DNA of 64,000 nucleotides from Citrus sinensis (Eukaryota > Streptophyta > Magnoliopsida > Sapindales > Rutaceae): positions 4,712,001 through 4,776,000 of the forward strand of contig NC_068564.1 of assembly GCF_022201045.2 (NCBI RefSeq), given 5' to 3'. Of this stretch, positions 47,311-58,799 are shown in pieces. The notes under the pieces were generated by a model. The model was given only the letters and a program-made list of their open reading frames with translations. It had not been told where the DNA came from and made no database searches. The translations under genes and the position numbers were made by a program. Within the stretch, counting starts at the first letter, position 1; each line of letters opens with the position of its first letter.

Positions 47311-48004
47311 GGGATTTTATTGTTTTACTATCAAAGTTATTCTGACATATTATGTAAATACCATAGTTTGTTGAAAAATGTATTTTACCACCAAATATTT
47401 GCGCCTTTATCAATTTACCACATTTCCGTTAAAGAAGCATTAATGTTTAATTGAAAATGAGTTAAAAGTCGATTTTACTTCAGGAGAATAAAAGATAGTT
47501 TTATCCTTTTGAAAAGAAAGAAATAATGAAAAAAAAAGATTTAGAATCAACTAAAAATTGTAATTAATAAAAAATAATGAACAATATGCAAAATTAAGAC
47601 AAACGACAAAGAAAACGATTAATAAAAAATTCTACTTCAAAATTAATATTATAATTTATGAAATTCAAGTACTAATCACAATTAAAAATAATAACAATTT
47701 AATTAAGAAAAAATTAATGAGAGAGAGGGGCTGATTTGGGGTTATCAATTTTCCTAATTCTTGAAATTTTTTACTTTGTTTTATTGTTTATTTTACATTT
47801 GTAATGCTATGTTTTGGCTTCAACAGGAGATGTCTTGAATACCCTTATGACATCAACAAAACATCAGTAAATTTTTAACTTTTTAACAGAAGGGTGATAA
47901 ATTGATAACGACACAAACTTTTAGTGGTAAAATACACTATTCAACAAATCATGGTACTGACATGATATGTCATAATAATTTTGGTGGTAAAATGATAATA
48001 TCCC
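47311..48004. mobile_element. Mutator-like MITE with long TIRs, 694 bp
   Basis: Both ends begin GGGAT and are inverted relatives over more than 100 bases: left GGGATTTTATTGTTTTACTA..., reversed right GGGATATTATCATTTTACCA..., with later matches such as GTATTTTACCAC and TATCAATTTA.CAC. A perfect 9-bp TSD, AAATATATA, lies at 47302-47310 and 48005-48013. The interior is AT-rich with no transposase. Long TIR plus 9-bp TSD is diagnostic for MULEs. Confidence 0.85.
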
Positions 48005-48179
48005 AAATATATAATAAAAATAATTATATTTATTTAACCAATATACAATAAAATCTCTTATAGTCATAATATTAAGACCAAATTAATTTATTTATTATAA
48101 GAAAGTTATAACTTGATAAATTAGCACATATTTCACACAATGTTGCAAATATGAAAAGTTATCTTAAAAGTCCCTACTA

Positions 48180-48384
48180 GTGTGTTTACTAATCAGTAAT
48201 TGAAATGAGTTGGAATCAGAATAAAATAGAATAGGAATGGGGAATTGAAATCAAAATAAAACATTTACTTTAACTATGGGAATTGGAATTGAAATTAAAT
48301 GTATTATCATTGATATGTTTACTTTATCTTAAAATCGAAATAGATAGTTGCAAATTACTAAACTGACATTAGTTTTTTATTGTC

Positions 48385-48452
<68 letters not shown>

Positions 48453-48676
48453 GAATGATAAAATGAGAATTTCAAAATTTAAGTAAAATTATAGTCACTT
48501 TAGGGAATGTAAATCTCATTCTCACCTCCCATAGAAATAGAAATTCTAATAATCATTCTCAATTATAGATAGAGCCCACCACTTTAAATATCATTTCACC
48601 TCGTATTTAATCAAGTAAATATATGACCCATTCTCATTCCTTAATTTCTATTTTCATTTTTAATAAGTAAACACAC
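48180..48676. mobile_element. MITE with GTGTGTTTACT ends
   Basis: The left end GTGTGTTTACTAATCAGTAA and the reversed right end GTGTGTTTACTTATTAAAAA form a short TIR, flanked by TA on both sides. The interior has mirrored GGAATGRG...CATTCY segments and an (AAT)n tract at 48384-48452. Superfamily uncertain. Confidence 0.6.
48384..48452. repeat. (AAT)n microsatellite
   Basis: About 22 uninterrupted triplets inside the preceding MITE. Confidence 0.93.
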
Positions 48677-48785
48677 TATAAATATTTACATTCTCCTCAA
48701 TTTTTTACTTCATTTTCTTACAATTCTATGTGAATACAGGCTCCCTAAATATAACATATATGATTTTTAGCAAAATTATAATTAT

Positions 48786-48998
48786 TTATAAGTGACTTAA
48801 ATTAAGATTAAAATATTTTATGGTTGCATATAAATCATTCCTATATACAATATTATGTCCTCTCAATTTTTTGAGTACGTGGAATAAAGCGGCATCATCA
48901 ACTACTTCTAAGGATACATTTTTCTTTATTGCGTCTTCCACCAACTTTTCTTTCACGTCTTCCCGAGCATTGAAGAAAGACGAAAAACACAGCATCAA
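48786..48998 (-). pseudogene. Unrecognised 70-codon ORF, possible exon remnant
   Basis: The first 50 residues (beginning MMLCFSSFFNAREDVKEKLV) have a charged, protein-like composition, unlike the low-complexity ORFs around it. After RNDLYATIKYFN it drops into AT-rich sequence. No family is recognised and no partner exon is found. It may be a fragment of a gene or noise. Confidence 0.25.
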
Positions 48999-50084
48999 CT
49001 AAAAATCATGTGTGGGGAAATTTCGTGGGTATTTCTTTGCACGGTTCGAGTAACTTTTGCCTTTCGGCGGACGCGTCTTAATGATTAAAGATTTCCGCGG
49101 TTTCCGCCTCAACTTTTCTCATTTTCCATTTTCCACTTTTTCTTTTTGACTTTTTTGGACCTGTCCTGTCGGGATCCCCTATCTTATATGCATGTAAGAT
49201 ACATGCCTCTCACATGAATAGTGTGTGGGTCCCACATATACACTATTCATGTGAGAGGCATGTATCTTACATGCATGTAAGATAGAGTTTGCCCTGTCCA
49301 CATGAGTGGGGGTGTTGTTAAATTCCGCTGGTTTTGAAAACTAGCTTTGGGTAATTGACGCTGGAGTCCTCATTGTTTACTACAAAATCAAAAGGGGCAA
49401 AGCTTTGAAAATTAAAACACATAAGTCCCACTTGTTTTAATTTGTTACATTTAAGTCCTTGACCGTTTACACACTGTAAACAGAATTTTTACACGTCACG
49501 TTTACCCTTTCAATTCTCCAGAAAGACGAAAAACCTCGAAGTGAACTCTTAACTTTACATATCAAAACCAATACCCAAAATCATGTATCCGAAAGCTGGA
49601 GTCAAATTCAATGTACTGCTGATTTTTATTTATGTAAGTTAAATGAACTCTTAGCTTTACTTATCCAAAAGTTGATTTTCATTGCAATGTTGCTCAATGC
49701 GCAGGCGTTTGGTGGTAAACTAAGGATATGGCAGTGGCATCGTGAGTTTTGTGATGCATTTATATAATTTTTAAATAACAATACATTTTTTACGAAACCT
49801 TAAATGCATATTTGATTGGATGAAATGAGAGGTGTAGAAAGCAATGGAAAGACCCATAATTGGTTCGAAGGAATGAGAGGAGAGGAAGAGCAGTTGAAAT
49901 GAAAGAGTGGCACATAAATAAGGGAAGAAAAAGGTCAATTTCACATGAAATTCATCTTTTTTCCTCATATTTCTTTCTCTTCTCCTCCTTTCTTCTCCTC
50001 TTTTTTTCTTATATTTCTTCAAGCCAAACACACCAAATACATATTATATTGATCTAGTTGCATATTAGTAAATTATTAGCTTAT
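48999..50084. other. Spacer containing a long hairpin
   Basis: Apart from the inverted repeat at 49179-49285 I see only AT-rich sequence and a purine-rich stretch (49860-49930) opposite a CT-rich one (49950-50010). ORFs there (49771-50057) are compositional. Confidence 0.4.
49179..49285. repeat. Near-perfect 107-bp hairpin
   Basis: CTATCTTATATGCATGTAAG at the left is the mirror of CTTACATGCATGTAAGATAG at the right. The pairing continues through ATACATGCCTCTCACATGAA and ATAGTGT to a small centre with GTGGGTCCCAC, itself palindromic. About 47 paired bases with one mismatch. The arms are too similar for a typical plant miRNA; a foldback transposon or siRNA source is more likely. Confidence 0.85.
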
Positions 50085-50422
50085 GTAGAAGGTGAGACTA
50101 TTGATCATATTACATCTCATATTACACGAGACTACTATTAATATATTTACAATCAGATAATTATTAGGATTAGTTTTACATTAAATCTTATATAATACTG
50201 TCAGATTCTAACTTTTTACATTAAATCTTATATAGCATTACTAAGATTCTAACACTCTCTAATATTCGAAGGACATCTACTCTACTCACATTTTAAAAGG
50301 GACAAAACTGCTTTTACTCAATTATTTTTCATAATTGAAAAAGGAATTAAGCACCCAGAATCTTTTGTAGGGACTCGAACTGCTGCTTAGTAGCTCTGCA
50401 ACTTGACTAAAGGCCGAGTAGA
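50085..50422 (-). mobile_element. tRNA-derived SINE, copy 3, diverged
   Basis: On the minus strand the head reads CTCGGCCTTTAGTCAAGTTG, then a B-box-like CAGTTCGAGTCCC at about 50372-50384. The body shares phrases with copy 1: GAGTAAAAGCAGTTTTGTCCC and AGATGTCCTTCGAATATTAG. A segment of about 40 bases (GTTAGAATCT...ATATAAGATTTAATGTAAAA) is duplicated in tandem. Ends and TSD were not found. Confidence 0.6.
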
Positions 50423-51550
50423 TTTTTTATATAAGATTTCAAAGAAAAGAAAAGTGCGTCCGATATAAAAATATAATTATTTTTATTTTTTTACAATTAT
50501 TAGTATAATAAATATATCAAATTATTAATATAGTATGTTGACCCGAAGTGGGGACTAATAAAATACACTACTTTCAATTTTGTACGTTTGAATTTATATC
50601 TCATCACTTATAGAATTATCAATACCAATGCTATTAATTATCAATACCAATGCTATTATTTTGTGTGAGACACATTAAAAAATATAATTGTCTGGCACAT
50701 ATGTCAATAATTTTATTAATAGAGAAACTGATGGAAATAATGACAAAATAATTATAACCAATAATCTGTGGTATTACTGACAAAGTATATTATCTAGTGC
50801 TAGACAAATTAACTTGCCAATGTAAGTGCATTAGTAATACTATCACTATTGGAATTTGATTTTAAAATTGAAAACTTATTTTTAACTCAGTCCTTAATCT
50901 TGATAATAATAGATTATGGTGTGAGATAATGATGTAGGGGGATAGCTTAAGCAGAATAAGAAAATCCTCACAATGATGATAAATAGATAGATAATAATGC
51001 TTTATAATAAAATTAGATCATGTTATAATCTAAACAAATCTAAAAGAAACATTTTCATAAATTATTTCAAAGAAAACTATGAAGGAGGGATTTTTATTAA
51101 TCAAAAGGTTCCTCAAACAAATTACATAGCTACTCTATTTTATAATAAATAAAATTAGAAGTAGTAAAGGAGGATGAATATAAGAAAAAATGCCAGAGTT
51201 GGAAGACACACCCTTAGTATTCAAAGTATGGACTTATAACACTCTTTATATTTAAAAGTTGTGATTCTTTACTTATTTGTAGCTTATGAACTGAGTGCTC
51301 ATTGGCATTCAATCAAGTTTGACACAATGAGCCAACATATTCACGACCACTCAATCAAAATAAATATAAGTGCAAATCGTTCATTGTGCTAATTCAAGAT
51401 AAGACTGTCAATAATAAATCAAAACTTCCGTATAAACCCAAGTGTCATATAAACACTTTATAAATAAAGATGGGATTAAGTATATAATGTGTCGCAATCA
51501 TATTAGAGTATTCTCGCTATTATATTGGTATGTCAACATTAGGTCTATAT
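50423..51550. other. AT-rich spacer before the nested retrotransposon
   Basis: No gene or delimited element recognised. One short tandem repeat (TATCAATACCAATGCTATTA, about 50610-50660). Confidence 0.4.
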
Positions 51551-52333
51551 TGTTGATACGAGATTTCGGGTTTGCTCGTCCACGCTCAAAATTCCTCCTT
51601 AACAATTGAATTTGTAGTTGATTTGGGGATAACTTCACGCTGCTCCTTCTAGATGTGCAAGACTAAAAGGCTTGCTACTTCTCCTCTTTAAGCTCATGCA
51701 CGCACAAAAACCAGTCAGAGAACGAGGGGGTTTTCCCCGTGTAAACCCTCCGACGCTCAAGTCAACAATCTGAGCTTACTTTAGAAAATGCTTTGCCACT
51801 AATCTCGTGGGTACACCTTGGCTTCTTGGCGTTAAAGAGAAGAACTGCTCACTTTGTCCATTCGCTCATTTTTAAGTTGCTAACAATCATTTCATCGAAG
51901 AGTCACGTCGTAATTAAATGCGAGTGATGTGGCAGGAATCCATCCATTCATTCAAATTTTAAACTGACGGTTACAAAACCTTTGGAGTGCGGGCCGTTAA
52001 ATAGAAATAAACCAAAGGTCTTTGCGTCCCTTAGGCCCCAGTCATGGATGCTCGAGCCTTATGGTTGTAATTGAGTATGCCTCGTGCCTGGATTCTCGGA
52101 GAGTAGCACACGTTCTGAAAACCGCCATTGACTGGGTCGGCTGACCTTGGCCCCAATAGAAAATATCCTTGGTGCCTAGCAAAGGACTCATGCTCATACC
52201 ATAGCCCCAACAAAATATCTCCTCGCTGACGAACAGAAGATTCCTGCTCCTGGATGACATATAACTCCTCACTTATGACAATGAAAGATCCTCGTTCGAG
52301 TGTAGCTGGTCGCTCCACTATATGCCCTAAACA
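51551..52333 (-). mobile_element. Probable 3' LTR of the gypsy element
   Basis: Starts TGTTGATACGAGATTTCGGG and ends near CCCTAAACA, like the solo LTR at 34472-35563 (TGTTGATGCTGAAATTCGG...CTAAACA). The block CCCTCCGACGCTCAAGTCA is shared with it as well. The right boundary is inferred from this resemblance only. Confidence 0.5.
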
Positions 52334-52630
52334 TTGGTCCATCAGTTTCTGGTATTGGTAATGCACTGGATCAATGCTAGAAACTTAGTTGTCCTAGCTT
52401 GCTTGGGGTACACCTTGGCTTCTTGGAGTTACAGAGAAGAACTGCTCACTTTGTCCATTAGCTCATTTTTAAGTTGCTAACAATCATTTCATCGAAGAGT
52501 CATGTCGTAATTAAATGCGAGTGATGTGGTAGGAATCCATCCATTCATTCAAATTTTAAACTAATGGTTATAAAACCTTTGGAGTGCGTGTCATTAAATA
52601 GAAATAAACCAAAGGTCTTCGTGTCCCTTG
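51809..52630. repeat. 225-bp direct repeat: 51809-52033 and 52406-52630
   Basis: Both copies run from GGGTACACCTTGGCTTCTTG to AAATAGAAATAAACCAAAGG and a few bases beyond, with about 15 differences. The first copy is inside the LTR; the second lies immediately upstream of the plus-strand extra ORF. Confidence 0.9.
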
Positions 52631-52851
52631 GGAACCCTAACTCTCAAAAGAAATTTCCTTCTTTTAGTATTCCTTTCGTCCTCCGGCGACTGAGCAATCT
52701 TCTTTCACCGAAGTTCAAGTCACTTTTCTTACTTCTGTTCTAGTGTGCAACTGCTTCAGGTATTGTTTTCTCTTCTTCAATCTTGAATATTTGTCGTTTT
52801 TTCTTGGGTTGAGTGGAGTTTGGTTGTATCATTCTGGATATAGTTTAGGAA

Positions 52852-54939
52852 ATGTCAAAAGGCAAGGGAAATGTAATTGAGATTGACGATGATAAATATA
52901 TTTCTTGCCTAGACTACTCACGGGGCCCATTTCGACCCTAAGATCCCCTTAGAACTAGTAAGTCCTTCTAGTGTTAGGAGTAGTGCTAGGAGGATGTCTT
53001 CTGAGGTTTCCACCTCACCTAACAAAAGTAATGACGATGAATCTTTTGGCTCAGAGGAAACCATAAGTGGGTACCCAGGTCAAAAATCTGGTGAAACATC
53101 CTCACTAGAGATAACACGACCAGAAAAGAAAAGGAAATTAAGTGGTAGAACTCTGGCTAAAAATTATCCTATTGACCTCATGACTTGTATAACCATAGTA
53201 GATGACCTCAGACAGCTTTAGAATACTTACAAAATTCTTGATGAGATAGACCTTAGGGTTTCTGGGAAAAAAAGATACCCTTAGCTAGTGTCCCAAGGGG
53301 TATGTTACTATATTTTTAGTGAGTTTTAAACAAGGGATGAGGCTTCCCTTGCAGCCCTACTTTGTCCAGATGCTTGGTAGATTACACTTAGCTCTTGGTC
53401 AGCTTAACCCTAATGGATGAATGGTACTTTCTAGTATATTCATACTGTGGGACAGATATGGTCAGAGTGAGCCTACAATTGATGAGGTTAAACACCTGTA
53501 CCAGTTAAAGAGCAGTCTTAAATATGCCAGTCGGTACTATTTTATGTCGAGTACTAAGACCAGATGGTACTATTTTATGTCGAGTAGTAAGACTAGGAAA
53601 CCTATAACTCGCCTCCCAACAGATGGTGGGAATTGGAAAAGCATGTTCTTTTTTTATTGGGGGTCTTCGAGGTCAGGAGGGGTTGACTGATGGTGGGAAT
53701 GTCCATGTCCCCTTATGTTTCTCAATTTTAAGCTGCCTGCTCGTTTAAGATGTATTGTACCACTAGCTGATCAAGTGATTAATTTATTTCTAACAAAGTC
53801 TCTGTCTATGCTGCAGGTTCTTAAAGTGTCTAGTATCGCATCAAGGGTGAATTACTAAAGCGAGTTGAGACTGCGTTAACAAATTCCTGCTTGTATAGAG
53901 ACTTGCCATCTATTCGCAACTTGGTCGACTCTCACTTAGTACCCAATGCTGAAGCTATAGAGGATACTATGATTGGGGTTTTGAACAGGAAACACCCTCT
54001 CTCTGATAGTGCAAAAGAGGGTCGTAGTAAATATGCTCCCCTTAAGAAGCGGGTCAATATTGTAGGGAACACTTCCCCCTAAAGACATTACTACCTCCCC
54101 CTTTTAAGGAAAGTAAAGTTGGTGGAGTTGCGAGTGGTGCTGGTCCTGCAACCACTCCTCCTTCAATAAGATCCAAACCTCGATTGCCCGAGGATCAACT
54201 AGAACATCTGGTCCCTTACATCAATAAGTTCACTAGGCTCGTGAACAAAAATGATTTAGAGGACTTTGACAGTAACTCCCTCCGTGAGCTAGTTGGGGCT
54301 ACACAATTCAGTGCTTTCTACCTCGGCTACATGGCTACCTACTATAAGGCAAAGGTTGGCTGTTATGACAGCAAGATGAAGGATGATATTCAGTCAACTA
54401 AAAATAGAGCTGATGCTGCTGAGAAGAAAACATGTGATCTCAACCTTAAAAACTTGAAATTGGTAGAGTAAGCATCTCTTGTACAGGCCAAGGCGATCAC
54501 CTTTGAAGAGCAGCTGAGCAAGGTTAAAGAGGATTTGGAAACACAAAAAGCTTCCTACGAGTCTCAGCTGGAATCACTATGTGCTTTACACCAAATTCAG
54601 ATCGAAAACTTAGAGAATGAGGTTAATGACAATTACAACGAAGGGCTCAGACACTCCTATCAGTGCATCATGGCAGTTCTCGAAAGGCAACACCCTAATT
54701 TGAAGATGGACGAGCTTGCTGCTAGCATAATTGATTAAATGAATGAGCAAGCAGTCAAAGAAGATTTAGAGGAAACAGGGCCAAATGCGACTAAGAAGGT
54801 GACCTCCCTTCATCCTCTTACCCCCATTGATGTTACCGAAGCAAGCACTCCCCTGGGCGCCACTGGCGAGACCCCTCCTGCTTCTCTTCCTGACAATCCA
54901 GCAGAAACTGCTCTTCTCACAAATCCTCCATCCTCGTGA
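52852..54939 (+). pseudogene. Antisense extra ORF of the gypsy element (putative gypsy-type transposon protein)
   Basis: Opposite in strand to gag-pol. ORF pieces follow one another with frameshifts and stops: from ATG 52852 (MSKGKGNVIEIDDD), then 52994-53221, 53421-53690, 53891-54082, 54184-54471, 54535-54738 and 54739-54939. The middle section (LSSIFILWDRYGQSEPTIDE; KSMFFFYWG) resembles the plant putative gypsy-type transposon domain (Transposase_28 type). A long helical/coiled-coil segment (54360-54730) and a Pro/Thr-rich tail follow. At least five breaks, so non-functional here. The role of this protein in retrotransposons is unknown. Confidence 0.65.
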
Positions 54940-54967
54940 ATATACCACAATTTTCTTTTGTAAACTT

Positions 54968-56398
54968 TGTTGAAATACTAACTAGGCAACCCAAGAGGGG
55001 GGTGAATTGGGATATTAAAAATTATTCAATTCTAAAACAAAAATCAATGCAAATCCAAAATTAATTTAAAGAAATAACAAATAAATCAATCACAATATAA
55101 AAGAGTAAGGGAAGAGAAAACAAACACAATGATTTTTACGTGGTTCGGCAATTCCTGCCTACGTCCACGCCTCCAAGCTCACCGGACTTGAGGATTTCAC
55201 TAAGCTAGCCTCCCAAGGCTTCAAACGCTTACAATTGACTTCCAAGGTGTCAATGGACCTTTACAACAAGAGATTATCCCCAATCTCTTAACCCAAGTGT
55301 ATCCCAACACTTACAATCTTTTAACTTGATTTTACAAAAAAGATTACAAATGAATCTCTCACACACAATGTGTTTGATCACAAGTGAAAGCTCAATGTAT
55401 GAATGAATGAGATGAATACAAGAATTTAAAGTTCAATGAAAGTTGTATTCTTAATATTTTGCTCAATGATGATCGTTGGAATCCTTCTTATTTGAATTGG
55501 ATTGAGCTTATTTATAGTTGGACCTGAAAAACTAGCCGTTATAGACTGTTTGCTCGAAAATGGTTCGCCGTTAACCATTAACAGTTAACCGTTTAGGCCG
55601 GTCAAAGTTACCGTTGGGCCAATTTTCAAATAAACGGTTTGCCGTTTAGGATTACCCTTTAGCCATTAAATTCCAGAGACCTCCAAAAAAAATTTAGTTT
55701 AACCGTTTTTACTAAACGGTTCAAGGTTAGCAATCTGGAAATAATCGGTTAACCGTTTTCAGTAAACGGTTCACCGTTATGTTCCAAAATAATCATTTTA
55801 ACAATACTATGCAGACCATGCTTTCTGAAAATTATCGGTTAGCCGTTTTTAGTAAAGGGTTAGCTGTTTGCTATAGTGATTGCTACAGTAAAATTATTTT
55901 AAAAAATTATAGTTTGGCCCCAAAACTTTCCATAACTGTATTATGGCCCAAAACGTTATGAAATTTTACAAATAGATCCAATTTTAGAATTTCTAAGTAA
56001 TGCTTTGTTAATCCCAAAATTTTTTGAAATTATGATATAGCCCAAAATGCTATGACACTTTTCAAATAAGTCCACCAAAATTTCAAGCAATATTTGTTGA
56101 TTTCAAAGTTTTCAAAATTCTTTCAATTAAACCATAAACTTGAAAAACAACTAATTTCATAAAATCATTTTTCCATTAAATATGAAACATTTATAACGTG
56201 AAAATAATGATTTATTTAAAAAGAATAAAAACAATCAATTTCATAAAATTATTTTTCCATTAAATATAAAACCTTTAAAATGTGAAAATCATGATTTATT
56301 TAAAATGTATAAAAAATAATTTGATCTTAAAAAATTAATCATTCTTAATCTTGTTTGTTATCGTCAAAATCAACATTATGGAAATATATATGTTAACA
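54968..56398 (+). mobile_element. Probable Ty1/copia (SIRE-like) solo LTR
   Basis: Begins TGTTGAAATACTAACTAGGC with the AAGAGGGGGGTGAATTGGG phrase typical of copia SIRE/Maximus LTRs, continues with TTTTTACGTGGTTCGGCAAT, and ends near ATCGTCAAAATCAACAT...TGTTAACA. TG...CA ends fit. Five-base flanks (AACTT, GTTGT) do not match, so the exact borders or a clean solo origin are uncertain. It splits the gypsy element between the antisense ORF and the repeats to the right. No coding domain inside. Confidence 0.6.
55555..55870. repeat. Degenerate CGGTTAACCGTTT repeats in the copia LTR
   Basis: Variants of CGGTTAACCGTTTNNAGTAAACGGTT recur seven or more times at 35-80-bp spacing. The core GTTAAC is palindromic. 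It may be a cis-regulatory array of the LTR; this is inference. Confidence 0.75.
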
Positions 56399-56559
56399 GT
56401 TGTATGTCAAGTTTTAAGACTGATAGCCATTGTCACTAGATGATTAATGAATAACCTTGGTTTGCTTGCTTTATACTATTATTTCATTATTTATTGCTGT
56501 TGGAGAATTCCAATCTTGTGCCCTGTATCGAGCAGGATCAATTACTTTGTTAGAGGAAT

Positions 56560-57030
56560 GCTTATTTGACTTTGAGATTCTTCCAAATGTCAAATCATTT
56601 GCTCGGCGTCTCCTACTCGAGTAAAGTCTGGCAAACTTGGTTTCTAAGACTTTGAAGTCTTTATCTGCCTTAGGGAATTTTTTGGAATATTTGATCATCT
56701 GCTCGCCATCGCTCGGTCGAGCACAATCTGGCAAACTTGGCTTTTGGTCTTGCCATCAAGCAGATTTTGAGACTTTGAATCCTTTATTTGTCTTATAAAT
56801 TTTTTTTGGAATATTTGATCGTCTTATAATCTAGCAAACTTGGCTTCTAGTCTCGTCATCGAGTAGGTTTTTAGACTTTAAAGCTTTTACTTACTTTAGA
56901 AATTTTTTTAGAATATTTGATCGTCTGATCACCGTCACGTGGTCGAGCAGGACCTAGCAAGCTTGGCTTCTAGTCTCACTATCGAGTAGCCTTTGAGACT
57001 TTGAAGCCTTTATTTGCCTTAGAATGTTTT
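56560..57030. repeat. Tandem repeats of about 100-120 bp, four diverged copies
   Basis: Each unit contains AGCAAACTTGGCTTCTAGTC, GAGACTTTGAAGCCTTTA and GAATATTTGATCGTCTG. CAARCTTGG occurs near 56632, 56733, 56829 and 56950. It lies between the integrase end and the antisense ORF of the gypsy element. ORF 56471-56734 (-) is a by-product. Confidence 0.75.
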
Positions 57031-57189
57031 TTTATTAGTACTAGTTGAATTAACTTCCTCCAAACTTCATTAATCATTGGGGTCGTCATACAAGAAATTA
57101 ACTAAACAAAAAGCGTAAACGACAACAGAAGTAAACAGAAATAACCCTAACTCACTACTACTGGGTCTTACTAGAAATATTTTTTGAGA

Positions 57190-57439
57190 TGTGTTGCATT
57201 CTATAGTCGCTTTACCTCGTGTCCATCCTCATGAGCAAGCTTGTAGGCTTGTGGTCCGGATACCCACAGGACTCTGTATGGCCCTTCCCAGTTAGGATCG
57301 AGCACACCTTGGGTTGAATTTTTAGTATTCTGGTTCATCTTTCTAAGCACTCAATCGCCCACCCTGAACTGCTTTACACACACTTTTTTATTGTAATAGC
57401 TAGCTACCCTTTGCTGATAGGCGACTGCCCTTTTTTATG
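57190..57439 (-). pseudogene. Gypsy integrase C-terminal region
   Basis: Minus-strand reading gives KQFRVGD, a stop in place of the usual Trp, then VLRKMNQNTKNSTQGVLDP, NWEGPYRVL and AYKLAHE. This is the conserved chromatin-side end of gypsy integrases. The solo LTR starting at 57445 separates it from the integrase core. Confidence 0.8.
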
Positions 57440-57444
57440 CTAAC

Positions 57445-58782
57445 TGTTGAGTGTTAGAAAATGCATATTTATAAAGGAGAAAACTGTCATTTTACATTTC
57501 AAGTCTTACTAACAACCCTTACTTTTATATATTTAACCTTCTTGTGATTTAATTACATGTGTTTTATTTTAATTAAGTATTTTATGTATTTTAGGGGCAT
57601 TATAATCATTTCACAATAAAGGAGAGATCAGACGGTAAAACGGACATCACTTTTGAACTCAGGACGGTCGAAAACCTTAAGAGGAGCATAAAAGGAAAAA
57701 TGGCACTATTCACATGTACGGTACTGTATACGTTACTGTTCATGATACTATTCACATAGACGGATGATGACGTGGCATTGACCGATGACGTGGCATTGAC
57801 TGATGAGGTGTCACGATCCTGTTGGGCTAAAATTCTTATGTACTGTTGATGGTGACGTGGCAGCATATCAATGGACGAAAAATCTCGCGTACGGTACATG
57901 CATCACACAGGATTATTTTCAACCAAACCGCGTTACTGTTCATCCGGGTCAAACCGTGTTACTGTTCATCCACGTGGTCAAACCGTGGACTGTTGACTGA
58001 TGACGTGGCGCAATCCTGAGCGTCCAAACTGTTTTTAATCCGATGGCCATGATTTACTCCATGTATCTATAAAAAGGGGGCCTCCCCCCTAATTGGATAT
58101 CTCTGAATCCATTTTTGGACTCCATTTTCTGTAATTCTCTCTCCATCTTGTATTTTCTTTGTATTTTAATAAATTCCCATTTTGCCCCTAGTTCAATTAT
58201 GAATAGCTAATTTCCTTTTAAGCTTGGGTTGAAGGTGAAGTCTCAACATGTGTCATGGGCTTAATTTGGTAAATTTATTTTCTCTTCCCCTCTAGTTTTT
58301 GTGGATGTTTTGACTTCTCGTCGACAAATAATACTAATCTTGTCTAGTACCGCCTTGGTTTCACCGACCCTCTAGCACAAGGTTATTATTATTTGGCACG
58401 ATAAGCCCTTGGCATCATATTGATTAGAGCGTGGTTCATGAGGTGTGGATTCCCCCCTCATGATTTAATTGGCATTAATACAGATTATTTAGCCCATGAT
58501 GCATGTTGATACGGATCCGAATACCCAAGTACGTCAATTTAATAGATTTTCTCTTCAATTTATTCTCGCCATTTCAATTCCAATTTTAGAATTTATTCTT
58601 GCCATTTTAATTTAAGTTTTTGCATATTTCAAATCATTTCTACCATAAATCCAACCACCCATTTACAAAATTAGTTCTATATATAATTAAAATCCACCTC
58701 CTCGTGGGATCGACACTCAACACCATTGATGTATACTACAATAGATTCGTGCGCTTGCGAGTACATTAAAATTTGCACAACA
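57445..58782 (+). mobile_element. Solo LTR with perfect 5-bp TSD, 1338 bp
   Basis: Starts TGTTGAGTGTTAG and ends TTTGCACAACA. CTAAC is found on both sides (57440-57444, 58783-58787). A plus-strand TATA box, CTATAAAAAGGGGG, lies at about 58067-58080. Inside, GATGACGTGGC recurs several times (57765-58010). A reversed copy of the same LTR begins at 63380. The precise insertion into the integrase gene makes this a clear nested event. Confidence 0.88.
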
Positions 58783-58799
58783 CTAACTCTCTCTTTTCA

